Origin: an uncultured Oscillibacter sp.
Lineage (GTDB): Bacteria > Bacillota > Clostridia > Oscillospirales > Oscillospiraceae
Direction: 5' to 3'
Length of the DNA stretch: 28,369 nucleotides
NCBI GenBank assembly: GCA_947245315.1
Contig: CAMXNV010000004.1
Coordinates: 1-28,369, forward strand
Of the stretch, positions 1 through 7,283 are shown one piece after another. The notes beneath the pieces are model-generated. The model had not been told where the DNA came from. It did no database searches and saw nothing but the letters and a program-made list of their open reading frames with translations. How positions within the stretch are numbered: position 1 is the stretch's first letter; every line of letters starts with the position of its first letter. Made by a program: the position numbers and the translations under genes.

Positions 1-419
1 AGCAGCAGGCCCATGGCGGCGATGGGGGTCTTGATCTGGTGGGCCCAGAGGGTGTAGTAGTCCGTCATGTCCTGGAGGCGGTTCCGGTTCTCCGCCGCCA
101 GGGCCGCCCGGTCCCGGGACAGGGCCAGGAGGAGGGCCTGATAGTCCTCCTCCAGCAGCCCCCGGGGCGGCGGGAGGGGCAGGACCTTCTCCCCCACCTG
201 GGCCCTGAGGCGCTCCAGCTCCCGGTGCCGCCGGAGGAACTGGACGTAGCCCACGGCGAAGAGGACCAGGCCCAGGGCCCCGCAGAGCACGGCGGCGTAG
301 CCCACGGACTCCGCCGGCAGGCCGTAGAGGGAGAAGACGGCGGCGCAGATGGCCGCGGAGCCCACCAGCAGCGCCAGCAGCTTCCCGTGCCGCCGGAGAT
401 ACGCGCCCAGGAGCCTCAT
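1..419 (-). CDS. BceS-like sensor histidine kinase, N-terminal part (cut by window edge)
   Basis: Only the first 139 residues are inside the window; the 3' end lies beyond base 1. The protein opens with two hydrophobic helices (about residues 13-33 and 39-60) separated by a very short loop, then a linker, then the H-box WAHQIKTPI near residue 130. Two TM helices with almost no extracellular part and the HQIKTP H-box are typical of the intramembrane-sensing BceS/YxdK family, which works with BceAB-type ABC transporters in resistance to antimicrobial peptides. The start codon overlaps the stop of the response regulator (ATGA), with GGAGGA just upstream, so the two are translationally coupled. 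I infer a BceAB-type transporter beyond the left edge, but it cannot be seen. Family assignment is good; the ligand is unknown. Confidence 0.85.
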   Translation of the reverse strand, partial: MRLLGAYLRRHGKLLALLVGSAAICAAVFSLYGLPAESVGYAAVLCGALGLVLFAVGYVQFLRRHRELERLRAQVGEKVLPLPPPRGLLEEDYQALLLALSRDRAALAAENRNRLQDMTDYYTLWAHQIKTPIAAMGLL

Positions 420-1096
420 GGGTCCTCCTCCACCAGGTAGCCCGCGCCCTTCCTCGTGCGGATGAAGTCCGGCAGCCCGGCGGCCTCCAGCTTCCGGCGG
501 AGGCGGTTCACGTTGACGGACAGGGTGTTCTCGTCCACGAAGCTGTCCGACTCCCACAGGGCCGTCATCATGGCGTCCCGGCTGACAATCTGCCCCTTCT
601 TTTCCAGCAGGAGCTGGAGGAGCTTCCCCTCGTTCCGGGTCAGCTCCACCCGCTGGTCCCGGACGGTGAGGGTGCCGCTGGCGGGGTTCAGCACCGCGTC
701 CCCGCAGGCCAGCAGCGCCGGGGCCGGGCCGAAGGCGTAGGCCCGCCGGAGCATGGCCTGGACCTTGGCGGAGAGGACCTGGAGGTCAAAGGGCTTGGGC
801 AGCAGGTCGTCCCCGCCCATCTGCATGGCCATCACCACGTTCACGTTGTCCGACGCGGAGGTCAGAAAGAGGATGGGCACCTGGGAGACCTTCCGGATCT
901 CCTGGCACCAGTGGTAGCCGTTGTAAAAGGGCAGGGAGATGTCCAGCAGCACCAGCTGGGGATCGAAGTCCGCGAACTCCGACAGCACGGCGTCAAACCG
1001 CTGGGCGCAGGCCACCTGATAGCCCCAGCTCTCCAGGTGCCTCCGGACGGCCCCCGCGATGACGCCGTCGTCCTCCACTACGAAAATACGGTACAT
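416..1096 (-). CDS. OmpR/PhoB-family response regulator (BceR-like)
   Basis: A 226-residue two-component response regulator that would be phosphorylated by the kinase overlapping its 3' end. The receiver domain (about 1-115) has the acidic pair in VEDD, the phospho-acceptor Asp in VLLDISLP, the Thr/Ser of FLTSAS and the Lys of LPKPF. The C-terminal winged helix (about 130-224) ends in the usual RTRKGAGYL hairpin. A GTG at 1102 is also in frame, but GGAGG sits 9 nt before the ATG at 1096 and only 3 nt before the GTG, so I chose the ATG. It follows icd by 44 nt with no clear promoter in between, so it may be read through from icd or have a promoter inside the icd 3' end. By analogy with BceRS it would control a detoxification ABC transporter. 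Confidence 0.93.
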   Translation of the reverse strand: MYRIFVVEDDGVIAGAVRRHLESWGYQVACAQRFDAVLSEFADFDPQLVLLDISLPFYNGYHWCQEIRKVSQVPILFLTSASDNVNVVMAMQMGGDDLLPKPFDLQVLSAKVQAMLRRAYAFGPAPALLACGDAVLNPASGTLTVRDQRVELTRNEGKLLQLLLEKKGQIVSRDAMMTALWESDSFVDENTLSVNVNRLRRKLEAAGLPDFIRTRKGAGYLVEEDP

Positions 1097-1140
1097 AGCC
1101 ACAGCCCTCCCGCCGTAAATTCAGCCCTCCGGGACGCGAG

Positions 1141-2355
1141 TCACGCCCCCGCCGCAAGGCGCGCCGCCACGGCGTCCAGAAACTCCTCGCTGTCCACGCC
1201 CTGGGCGGGGAAGCCGGGCTCCACCAGGGGCAGAAGGTCCTTGGTCATGACCCCATCCTCCAGGGTTTTCAGCGACGCGGCCTCCAGCTCCTCGCCAAAG
1301 CGGGCCAGGTCCTCCAGACCGTCCAGCTCGCCCCGGCGCTTCAAAGCCCCGGACCAGGCGAAGATGGTGGCCATGGGATTGGTGGAGGTCCGCTCTCCCT
1401 TGAGGTAGCGATAGTAGTGCCGGGTGACGGTGCCGTGGGAGGCCTCGAATTCCATGGTGCCGTCGGGGGACACCAGGACGGAGGTCATCATGGCCAGGCT
1501 GCCGAAGGCGGCGGCGATCATGTCGCTCATCACGTCCCCGTCGTAGTTTTTCAGAGCCCAGATGAAGCCCCCCCTGGACCGGATGACCCGGGCCACGGCG
1601 TCGTCAATCAGGGTGTAGAAATAGGTGATGCCCGCCTTCTGGAAGAGCTCCTTGTAGGAGGCCTCGTACTCCTCCTCAAAGATGCGCTTGAACTCCCCGT
1701 CGTAGACCTTGGCGATGGTGTCCTTGGTGGAGAACCACAGGTCCTGCTTTTGGCTGAGGGCGTACTGGAAGCAGGACCGGGCGAAGGCCCGGATGCTGTC
1801 CTCGGTGTTGTGCTGCCCCTGCCACACGGCGGGGCCCCGGACCGTCTGCACGGTCAGCGCCTTCTCCGCGCCGCTCTCCCCCCGGAAGGTGAGGGTGGCG
1901 GTCCCCGGCTCCTCCGTGGTCATGTCCACGGCCTTGTACATGTCCCCGTAGGCGTGCCGGGCGATGGTGATGGGGGCCTCCCAGTTCCTCACCACGGGCT
2001 TGATACAGGGCAGCACAATGGGGGCCCGGAAGGCCGTGCCGTCCAGGATGGCGCGGATGGTGCCGTTGGGGGACCTCCACATCTCCGTCAGCTCCGGGTA
2101 CTCCTCCATCCGCTGGCGGTTGGGGGTGATGGTGGCGCACTTCACCGCCACGCCCAGGCGGCGGGTGGCGTTGGCGGCGTCCACGGTGATCTGGTCCCGG
2201 GTGGCGTTCCGGCTCAGCAGCCCCAAGTCGTAATACTCGGTCTTCAAATCCACAAAGGGCAGGATCAGCTTGTCCTTAATCATCCCCCAGAGGATTCGGG
2301 TCATCTCGTCCCCGTCCATCTCCACCAGGGGCGTGGTCATCTTGATCTTTTCCAT
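1141..2355 (-). CDS. icd: Isocitrate dehydrogenase, NADP-dependent (homodimeric, type II)
   Basis: Oxidative decarboxylation of isocitrate to 2-oxoglutarate with NADP+, in the cytosol. The 404-residue protein matches the eukaryote-like type II family in length and motifs: VEMDGDEMTRI at the N-terminus, the isocitrate-binding SPNGTIR (near 95-101) and RHAYGD (133-138), Lys211 in STKDTIAK, catalytic Asp in NYDGDVMSD (near 274) and TRHYYR. The Arg312-His313 pair corresponds to the residues that contact the 2'-phosphate of NADP in human IDH1, which argues for NADP over NAD. An AGAGGG Shine-Dalgarno lies 7 nt before the ATG. It is the last of three genes (gltA-acn-icd) forming the oxidative branch to 2-oxoglutarate, and is separated from acn by a repeat element. 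Confidence 0.97.
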   Translation of the reverse strand: MEKIKMTTPLVEMDGDEMTRILWGMIKDKLILPFVDLKTEYYDLGLLSRNATRDQITVDAANATRRLGVAVKCATITPNRQRMEEYPELTEMWRSPNGTIRAILDGTAFRAPIVLPCIKPVVRNWEAPITIARHAYGDMYKAVDMTTEEPGTATLTFRGESGAEKALTVQTVRGPAVWQGQHNTEDSIRAFARSCFQYALSQKQDLWFSTKDTIAKVYDGEFKRIFEEEYEASYKELFQKAGITYFYTLIDDAVARVIRSRGGFIWALKNYDGDVMSDMIAAAFGSLAMMTSVLVSPDGTMEFEASHGTVTRHYYRYLKGERTSTNPMATIFAWSGALKRRGELDGLEDLARFGEELEAASLKTLEDGVMTKDLLPLVEPGFPAQGVDSEEFLDAVAARLAAGA

Positions 2356-2366
2356 ATCAAAACCCT

Positions 2367-2471
2367 CTTCTCGAATTGGATGAGGAATCAGGAATGAAAC
2401 GCCGGAAATAGAACCCCAGAGGTGTCTTCAAGCGCCCCAACTCCTAACTCCTAATTCCTAACTCCTAACTG
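2367..2471 (-). repeat. TTAGGAG-type interspersed repeat element between acn and icd
   Basis: Read on the minus strand, the element begins 1 nt after the acn stop codon with four heptamer-like units (GTTAGGA / ATTAGGA variants), continues through about 45 nt of unique sequence, and ends with TTCATTCCTGATTCCTCATCCAATTC just before the icd Shine-Dalgarno. The two ends are partly complementary and could form a stem in the acn-icd mRNA. Its right end resembles the right end of the copy at 18411-18590 (shared CATTCCTGATT and CCAATTC). Related heptamer arrays lie at 5293-5358. It fills the whole intergenic space without disturbing either gene. Confidence 0.75.
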
Positions 2472-5246
2472 TCACATGACGTGGAGGTCAATAAACGCCA
2501 GCGTAGCGGTTTGGTCGTCCAGCTTCCGGACGAAGAAGCGGGCGGTCAGGTCGCTGGGCTCCCCGTTCAGGGGCACCTTGTCGTAGTGAATCACGGCGGC
2601 GTCCTTCCGGCCCATCCAGCCGTAGTCTGAGGAGATGTCGATGGCCTTCAGAATCTCCTCCCGGTCAGGGCTGTTTCTCAGGGAGGTGACCTTGTAGTCC
2701 GCCCGGCCGAATTCCCGCGCGGCCTCCTCCCGGGTGTAGCCCGCGCAGCCGTAGCCGTAGACGGCGGACTCCAGGAGCTCCGGCGTCCAGTCCCCGGTGG
2801 TGGTGTCGATGAGGAACATGCTCAGCGCCTCCTCATACTTCTCCTCCGCCAGCAGCTCCGTCCACTCCTCCAGCAGGGCGATGATCTCCTCCCGGCCCGC
2901 GTTCGCGGGGAAGGTGCGGAGGCGGAGGTCCGCCGCCTTGGCGTAGTAGTTCATGAGGCACCCGTCCAGCAGAATCTCCTGCTCGTCTGGGGTGAGGGCC
3001 GGAAGGTGCAGGATGATATCCTCCACGCCGCCGTCCTGTTTCAAAACCTTGGCGTGAATCTCCCGGCGGCTGTAGCGCACCGCGTCCCGGACATTGGGCA
3101 CAAACACGCAGTCCCCCGCCTCGTAGGGGAACGCCGTCCCCTCGTCCAGGGTGAAGGGCAGAATGCCCCAGTTGATGCAGTTGGAGCGATAGCGCTTGGT
3201 GGCGAACTGATAGCAGATATTGGCAAAGCCCCCCAGCACCTTCTGGCAGCTGGCGGCCTGTTCTCTCGCGGAGCCGTCCCCGGGCTTGTTGGCGAAGACG
3301 CAGGAGCCGAACTGGGTGTTCTCCGCCGTGACATGGCAGCGTGCCAGCCGGGCGCGCTTTTCCTCCTGGGAAAGGCCGCCGGGGAGCCCGTCCAGTTGGG
3401 CCTTGTTGGCCACGTATTGGGCGGCGCCGGCCAAGGTCAGCAGCTTTTGCAGCTTCTCCGGCGTCTCTCCGGCCACGCGCTTTTCCTCCATCTCCGCCGC
3501 GGCCTTGGCCCGGCCCACGTAGGCGGGCTCCCGGCGGGAGAGGGCGAACTCCGCCAGCCGCAGGGGGTTGGAGCGATAGCTGGAGGTCTCCCCGGAGGGG
3601 ATGAGCTCGTCGGTGGTGGTCACCGGGTCCCGGAGCACCGCCGCCAGCTCCACCAGCAGGTTCTCCGCCAGGGGGCGCATCTTCGGCCAGTCGGTGATGT
3701 TGGGGCCCAAGATCAATTCCTCCTCCGGGCGGGGCTTTCCAAAGCCGTTGTAGACCCGCTTCTCGTAGACGCCCTTGTCGAAGTGATAGGGCCGCCGGAG
3801 GGGCTCATAGTCGATCTCCGTGGCGGGGGTGATCCTGCCCCCGTGCAGGGCCGTGGCGGCGATGGACCGGGCGTCCATCAGGCACACGGCGGCGAACTGG
3901 CCCTCCCCGGGCTTGGAGCCCTCCCGGTTGGGGAAGTTCCTCGTGGTGTGCCGGAGGCTGAGGCCGTTGTGGGCGGGCACGTCCCCCGCGCCGAAGCAGG
4001 GCCCGCAGAAGCTGGGCTTGATGACCGCGCCGCTCTGGAGCAGGTCCGCCGTGGCCCCGATCTTCGTCAGCTCCAGGCTGACGGGGACGCTGGTGGGGTA
4101 CACGTCCAGGGTGAAGTACCCGTCGCCGCAGCTCCCGCCCCGGAGGATATCCGCCGCCTCGGTGATGTTGTCGAAGAGGCCCCCGGCACAGCCGGCGATG
4201 ACTCCCTGGTCCGCCCAGACGCCGCCGTCGTGAAGCTTCTGCGCAAGGTCCACCTTGGCCTTGGGGTAGCGCGCGCGGGCGTCCGCTTCCACCTTCGCCA
4301 GGATGTCCGGGGCACCCGCCAGGAACTCCCGGATGGTCCAGGCGTTGGAGGGATGGAAGGGCAGGGCGATCATGGGCTCGACCTGGCTCAGGTCCAGCTC
4401 GATGTACTTGTCGTAGTAGGCGAAGTCCCCGGGGTGGAGCTCTTTATACTCCCCCCCCCGCCCGTGGGCCTCGTAGAAGCCCCGGGTCTCCCCGTCGGTC
4501 TCCCAGATGGAGGAAAGGCAGGTGGTCTCCGTGGTCATCACATCCACGCCGTTCCGAAAGTCGATGGGCAGCCCGGCGATGCCCGGCCCGGCGAACTCCA
4601 GGACGCAGTTGTTCACAAAGCCGCTGCCGAAGGTGGCCTTCACCAGGGCGATGGCCACGTCGTGGGGCCCCACGCCCCGCTTGGGCGCGCCGGTGACGTA
4701 GACCAGCACCACCTTGGGATAGGGCAGGTCCCAGGTATTTTTCAGGAGCTGCTTGGCCAGCTCCGGCCCGCCCTCGCCCACGGCCATGGTGCCCAGGGCT
4801 CCGTACCGGGTGTGGGAGTCGGAGCCCAGGATCATCTTCCCGCAGCCCGCCAGCTGCTCCCGGGCGTAGGAGTGGATGACGCTCTGGTTGGCGGGGACGT
4901 AGATGCCCCCGTACTTCCGTGCGGCGGAGAGGCCGAAGACGTGGTCGTCCTCATTGATGGTGCCCCCCACGGCGCAGAGGGAGTTGTGGCAGTTGGTCAG
5001 GGCGTAGGGCACGGGGAACTCCCGCATACCGGAGGCCCGGGCCTGCTGGATGATGCCCACATAGGTGATGTCGTGGCTGGCCATGGCGTCAAAGCGGACC
5101 TGGAGCTTCTCCGGATCGCCGGAGAAGCTGTGGGCCTGGAGGATGCTCCAGGCCAGGGTGCGCCGCCGTCCCTCCTCCGGGGAGACGGGGGCGGCGTCAT
5201 GGAGGACGCCCTGGGAGAGGAAAACGCCGTTGTCATGCAAAGTCAT
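2472..5246 (-). CDS. Aconitase-family hydratase (aconitate hydratase)
   Basis: Expected to isomerise citrate to isocitrate, between the neighbouring citrate synthase and isocitrate dehydrogenase. The 924-residue protein has the aconitase plan: an N-terminal three-domain core with GSDSHTRYG (141-149), cluster cysteines at about Cys353 (AGCAGG) and Cys414/Cys417 (CGPC), the RNFPNREG segment, and a C-terminal swivel domain with DGSAREQAA (about 650-660). It diverges from standard AcnA: the usual SCTNS is replaced by GCAGG and GPCIG by GPCFGAGD. This resembles the divergent hydratase branch that includes E. coli YbhJ. Citrate as substrate is therefore inferred from context. AAGGGGG lies 7 nt before the ATG. 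The stop codon is followed within 1 nt by a TTAGGAG repeat element. Confidence 0.88.
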   Translation of the reverse strand: MTLHDNGVFLSQGVLHDAAPVSPEEGRRRTLAWSILQAHSFSGDPEKLQVRFDAMASHDITYVGIIQQARASGMREFPVPYALTNCHNSLCAVGGTINEDDHVFGLSAARKYGGIYVPANQSVIHSYAREQLAGCGKMILGSDSHTRYGALGTMAVGEGGPELAKQLLKNTWDLPYPKVVLVYVTGAPKRGVGPHDVAIALVKATFGSGFVNNCVLEFAGPGIAGLPIDFRNGVDVMTTETTCLSSIWETDGETRGFYEAHGRGGEYKELHPGDFAYYDKYIELDLSQVEPMIALPFHPSNAWTIREFLAGAPDILAKVEADARARYPKAKVDLAQKLHDGGVWADQGVIAGCAGGLFDNITEAADILRGGSCGDGYFTLDVYPTSVPVSLELTKIGATADLLQSGAVIKPSFCGPCFGAGDVPAHNGLSLRHTTRNFPNREGSKPGEGQFAAVCLMDARSIAATALHGGRITPATEIDYEPLRRPYHFDKGVYEKRVYNGFGKPRPEEELILGPNITDWPKMRPLAENLLVELAAVLRDPVTTTDELIPSGETSSYRSNPLRLAEFALSRREPAYVGRAKAAAEMEEKRVAGETPEKLQKLLTLAGAAQYVANKAQLDGLPGGLSQEEKRARLARCHVTAENTQFGSCVFANKPGDGSAREQAASCQKVLGGFANICYQFATKRYRSNCINWGILPFTLDEGTAFPYEAGDCVFVPNVRDAVRYSRREIHAKVLKQDGGVEDIILHLPALTPDEQEILLDGCLMNYYAKAADLRLRTFPANAGREEIIALLEEWTELLAEEKYEEALSMFLIDTTTGDWTPELLESAVYGYGCAGYTREEAAREFGRADYKVTSLRNSPDREEILKAIDISSDYGWMGRKDAAVIHYDKVPLNGEPSDLTARFFVRKLDDQTATLAFIDLHVM

Positions 5247-5292
5247 CGGGAAACCCCCTTCGTTCAGATTGATCTCACTTTCAAACCTTCAA

Positions 5293-5358
5293 AAAGTTAG
5301 GAGTTAGGAGATAGGAGTTAGGAGTTTTTCTGGAATTCGGACAACTCCTAACTCCTCA
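5293..5358 (-). repeat. TTAGGAG inverted-repeat element between gltA and acn
   Basis: On the minus strand the gltA stop codon TGA is itself the first part of a TGAGGAGTTAGGAGTT tract. After about 17 nt comes the complementary tract AACTCCTAACTCC, with two more units, ending in CTTTTTG. The mRNA would fold into a long stem with a small loop followed by a U run, so the element may attenuate or process the gltA-acn transcript. It is the most clearly hairpin-like of the three copies in the window. Confidence 0.8.
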
Positions 5359-6765
5359 CTGTCCACGCTCCGCCAGCGGCACGTACGGCACCCGGTTGCA
5401 GACCGTCTTGTAGGCCGGGCGGATGATCCGCGGATCCTCGGAGCAGCACTCCTCAATCCGGTGGGCGCACCAGCCGGGCATCCGGGCGCTGGCGAAGATG
5501 GCGGTGTACAGGTCCGTGGGGATGTCCAGGAGCTTGTAGACAAAGCCGGAGTACAAATCCACGTTGGCGCAGATGGGCTTGTCGGAGCGCCGGATCTCCT
5601 GGAAGACCCCGGGGGCCAGGCGCTCCACGGACTCGATCAGGTCCAGCTCCTCTACCATGCCCTTCTTCTCCGCCAGGTGGCGGGAGAACTGCTTGAGAAT
5701 CTTCGCCCGGGGGTCCGAGAGAGTGTACACCGCGTGGCCCATGCCGTAGATCAGGCCCGTGCCGTCCCCCAGCTCCCGGCGGAGGATGCGGACCAGCTGG
5801 TCCTTCACCTGGCCGTCGTCCTTCCAGTCCCGGACGGCCCGTTTCAGGTACTTCATCATCTCCACCACCTTCACGTTGGCCCCGCCGTGGCGGAAGCCCT
5901 TCAGGGCCCCCACGGCGGCGGCGATGGAGGAGTAAAAATCCGTCCCGGAGGAGGTCAGGACCCGACAGGCGAAGGTGGAGTTGTTGCCGCCGCCGTGCTC
6001 CGCGTGGAGGATCATGCACAGGTCCAGAAGCTTGGCCTCGTCGTCGTCGAACTGGCTGTCCTTGCGCAGGGTGTAGAGGAAGTTCTCCGCCACGCTGAGG
6101 TCCGTCCGGGGCCGGTGGAGATAGAGGCTGTCCTTGTCAAAGTAGTGGCACTTGGCCGCGTAGGAGTGGGCCACGATGGTGGGCGTCCGGGCCACCATGC
6201 GGAAGGACTTGAACAGCTCGTTCTCCAGGGTCATGTTCTCCGCCTCCCCGTCGTGGGAGTGGAGGGCCAGGATGCAGCTGGCCAGCTTGTTCATGATGTT
6301 CTTGTTGGGGGAGCGGAGGATCATGTCCTCGGAAAAGTAGCCCGGGAGCTGGCTCCAGCGGGCCATGAGGTACTGGAATTCCTTCAGCTGGGAGGCCGTG
6401 GGCAGCTGGCCGAAGAGGAGGAGGTACACCGTCTCCTCGAAGCCGAAGCGGTCCTCCTTGAGGCAGCTCTGGATCAGGTCCTCGATGCTGATGCCCCGGT
6501 AGAACAGGCGGCCCTCCCGGGGGACCTTCTCCCCGTTCTCCAGGTCATAGCCGTCCACGTCGCCGATGCTGGTGACCCCGGCCACCACGCCGGTGCCGTT
6601 GGGGTAGCGCAGGCCCCGCATCACGTCCCGGTCCGTCCGGCCGGAGGGGAAGATGTCGTTTTCCAGAATGAAGTCCTCCGACCCGCTGACGAAGGACAGG
6701 GAGGACTCGATCAGCTCCTGGTGCCGGAGCATTTTGTGCAGGTCGCGTTCCGTTTTGTAAGACAT
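5356..6765 (-). CDS. gltA: Citrate synthase
   Basis: Condenses oxaloacetate and acetyl-CoA to citrate in the cytosol. From the ATG at 6765 the protein has 469 residues. The catalytic triad is visible as His257 in AEHGGGN, His344 in GMGHAVYTLSDPRA and Asp403 in ANVDLYSG, with the C-terminal MPGWCAHRIEE arginine motif. The frame is open further upstream to 6921, but a sigma-A promoter at 6839-6811 lies inside that extension, the extra 52 residues are unlike the family, and AGGCGG precedes the ATG at 6765, so the shorter protein is correct. It is somewhat longer at the N-terminus than classical bacterial citrate synthases; I know similar long forms from Clostridia. It is first in a gltA-acn-icd unit whose likely role is 2-oxoglutarate and glutamate supply. 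Confidence 0.96.
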   Translation of the reverse strand: MSYKTERDLHKMLRHQELIESSLSFVSGSEDFILENDIFPSGRTDRDVMRGLRYPNGTGVVAGVTSIGDVDGYDLENGEKVPREGRLFYRGISIEDLIQSCLKEDRFGFEETVYLLLFGQLPTASQLKEFQYLMARWSQLPGYFSEDMILRSPNKNIMNKLASCILALHSHDGEAENMTLENELFKSFRMVARTPTIVAHSYAAKCHYFDKDSLYLHRPRTDLSVAENFLYTLRKDSQFDDDEAKLLDLCMILHAEHGGGNNSTFACRVLTSSGTDFYSSIAAAVGALKGFRHGGANVKVVEMMKYLKRAVRDWKDDGQVKDQLVRILRRELGDGTGLIYGMGHAVYTLSDPRAKILKQFSRHLAEKKGMVEELDLIESVERLAPGVFQEIRRSDKPICANVDLYSGFVYKLLDIPTDLYTAIFASARMPGWCAHRIEECCSEDPRIIRPAYKTVCNRVPYVPLAERGQ

Positions 6766-6810
6766 AGCAGGATAACCGCCTTTAAATAGAGAATGGATGA
6801 TACAAGTTTC

Positions 6811-6839
6811 ATTATAAAGGATTTTCTCCCCCGTTTCAA
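6811..6839 (-). promoter_or_regulatory. Sigma-A promoter of gltA
   Basis: On the minus strand TTGAAA (6839-6834) and TATAAT (6816-6811) are separated by exactly 17 nt. Transcription would start near 6804, giving a leader of about 40 nt to the gltA ATG at 6765. An inverted repeat TGACATT / AATGTCA (6893-6899 and 6920-6926) lies about 55-90 nt upstream of the -35 box and could be an operator, but this is weak. Confidence 0.8.
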
Positions 6840-6943
6840 TCCCATAGATCTGCCCGCCGTGCCAAAAGCCGGAGTTCCCGGCGGAGCGATCTTGACATTT
6901 CTGACAAAGGGGCGGGAGCAATGTCAGGCGATCAAGCAGGTAA

Positions 6944-6975
6944 GCAAAAAAGCCTCCCTCAAAGAGGGAGCCTTG
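6944..6975 (-). terminator. Rho-independent terminator, minus strand
   Basis: On the minus strand CTCCCTC-TTT-GAGGGAG is followed by GCTTTTTTG, a compact GC stem with a run of six T. It would stop transcription coming from the surface-protein operon before the gltA promoter. Its sequence also resembles the palindromic repeat at the right end of the window, so it may be a domesticated repeat. Confidence 0.6.
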
Positions 6976-6980
6976 GGCGC

Positions 6981-7199
6981 AATATCATTAAGCTAAACCC
7001 AACGGCGGACCCTCTCCGTCACGGCTCCGCCGTGCCACCTCTCCCAAAGGGAGAGGCAAGTAGGTCTGCCGGGCGAACGGGCTGCCCTCTTTAGAAGCAG
7101 TGAGGGTAAATCTCCACCCCCACTTGGCTCCCCCTTTGGGGGAGCTGTCTGGCCGAAGGCCAGACTGAGAGGGTTCTATATCCTTAGCTTAATGACATT
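6981..7199. mobile_element. MITE-like palindromic element with 16-bp terminal inverted repeats
   Basis: The ends AATATCATTAAGCTAA (6981-6996) and TTAGCTTAATGACATT (7184-7199) are inverted copies with one mismatch. Inside are two pairs of nested hairpins: CACGGCTCCGCCGTG with CCTCTCCCAAAGGGAGAGG on the left, and GGCTCCCCCTTTGGGGGAGC with GTCTGGCCGAAGGCCAGAC on the right. There is no coding capacity. Part of the left arm is closely related, on the opposite strand, to the palindrome at 28310-28369. Together with flanking terminators it accounts for the gene-free stretch 6840-7283. No clear target duplication was seen. Confidence 0.7.
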
Positions 7200-7230
7200 G
7201 GTCTTGGGGCCGGGGGCTTTTGACAAACTG

Positions 7231-7264
7231 AAAAGTCCTGAAATCTCTCGATTTCAGGACTTTT
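7231..7264 (-). terminator. Terminator of the surface-protein gene
   Basis: Perfect 15-bp inverted repeat AAAAGTCCTGAAATC / GATTTCAGGACTTTT with a 4-nt loop, 20 nt after the stop of the SLH protein gene. The A/T-rich ends give a T run on both strands, so it can act in either direction; the only gene reading into it is on the minus strand. Confidence 0.85.
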
Positions 7265-7283
7265 CTCCGTATTCCTAAACTCC

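Noticed and set aside
3006..5300. Plus-strand open frame of 764 codons opposite aconitase
   Set aside because: Antisense shadow of a clear aconitase-family gene; composition is Gly/Val/Leu-rich with no motif.
6766..6921. 52-residue N-terminal extension of citrate synthase
   Set aside because: The gltA promoter (6839-6811) lies inside it and the AGGCGG SD fits the ATG at 6765.
6893..6926. TGACATT / AATGTCA inverted repeat upstream of the gltA promoter as an operator
   Set aside because: 20-nt spacing and a position about 55 nt or more upstream of the -35 make it too weak to call as a feature; mentioned only with the promoter.
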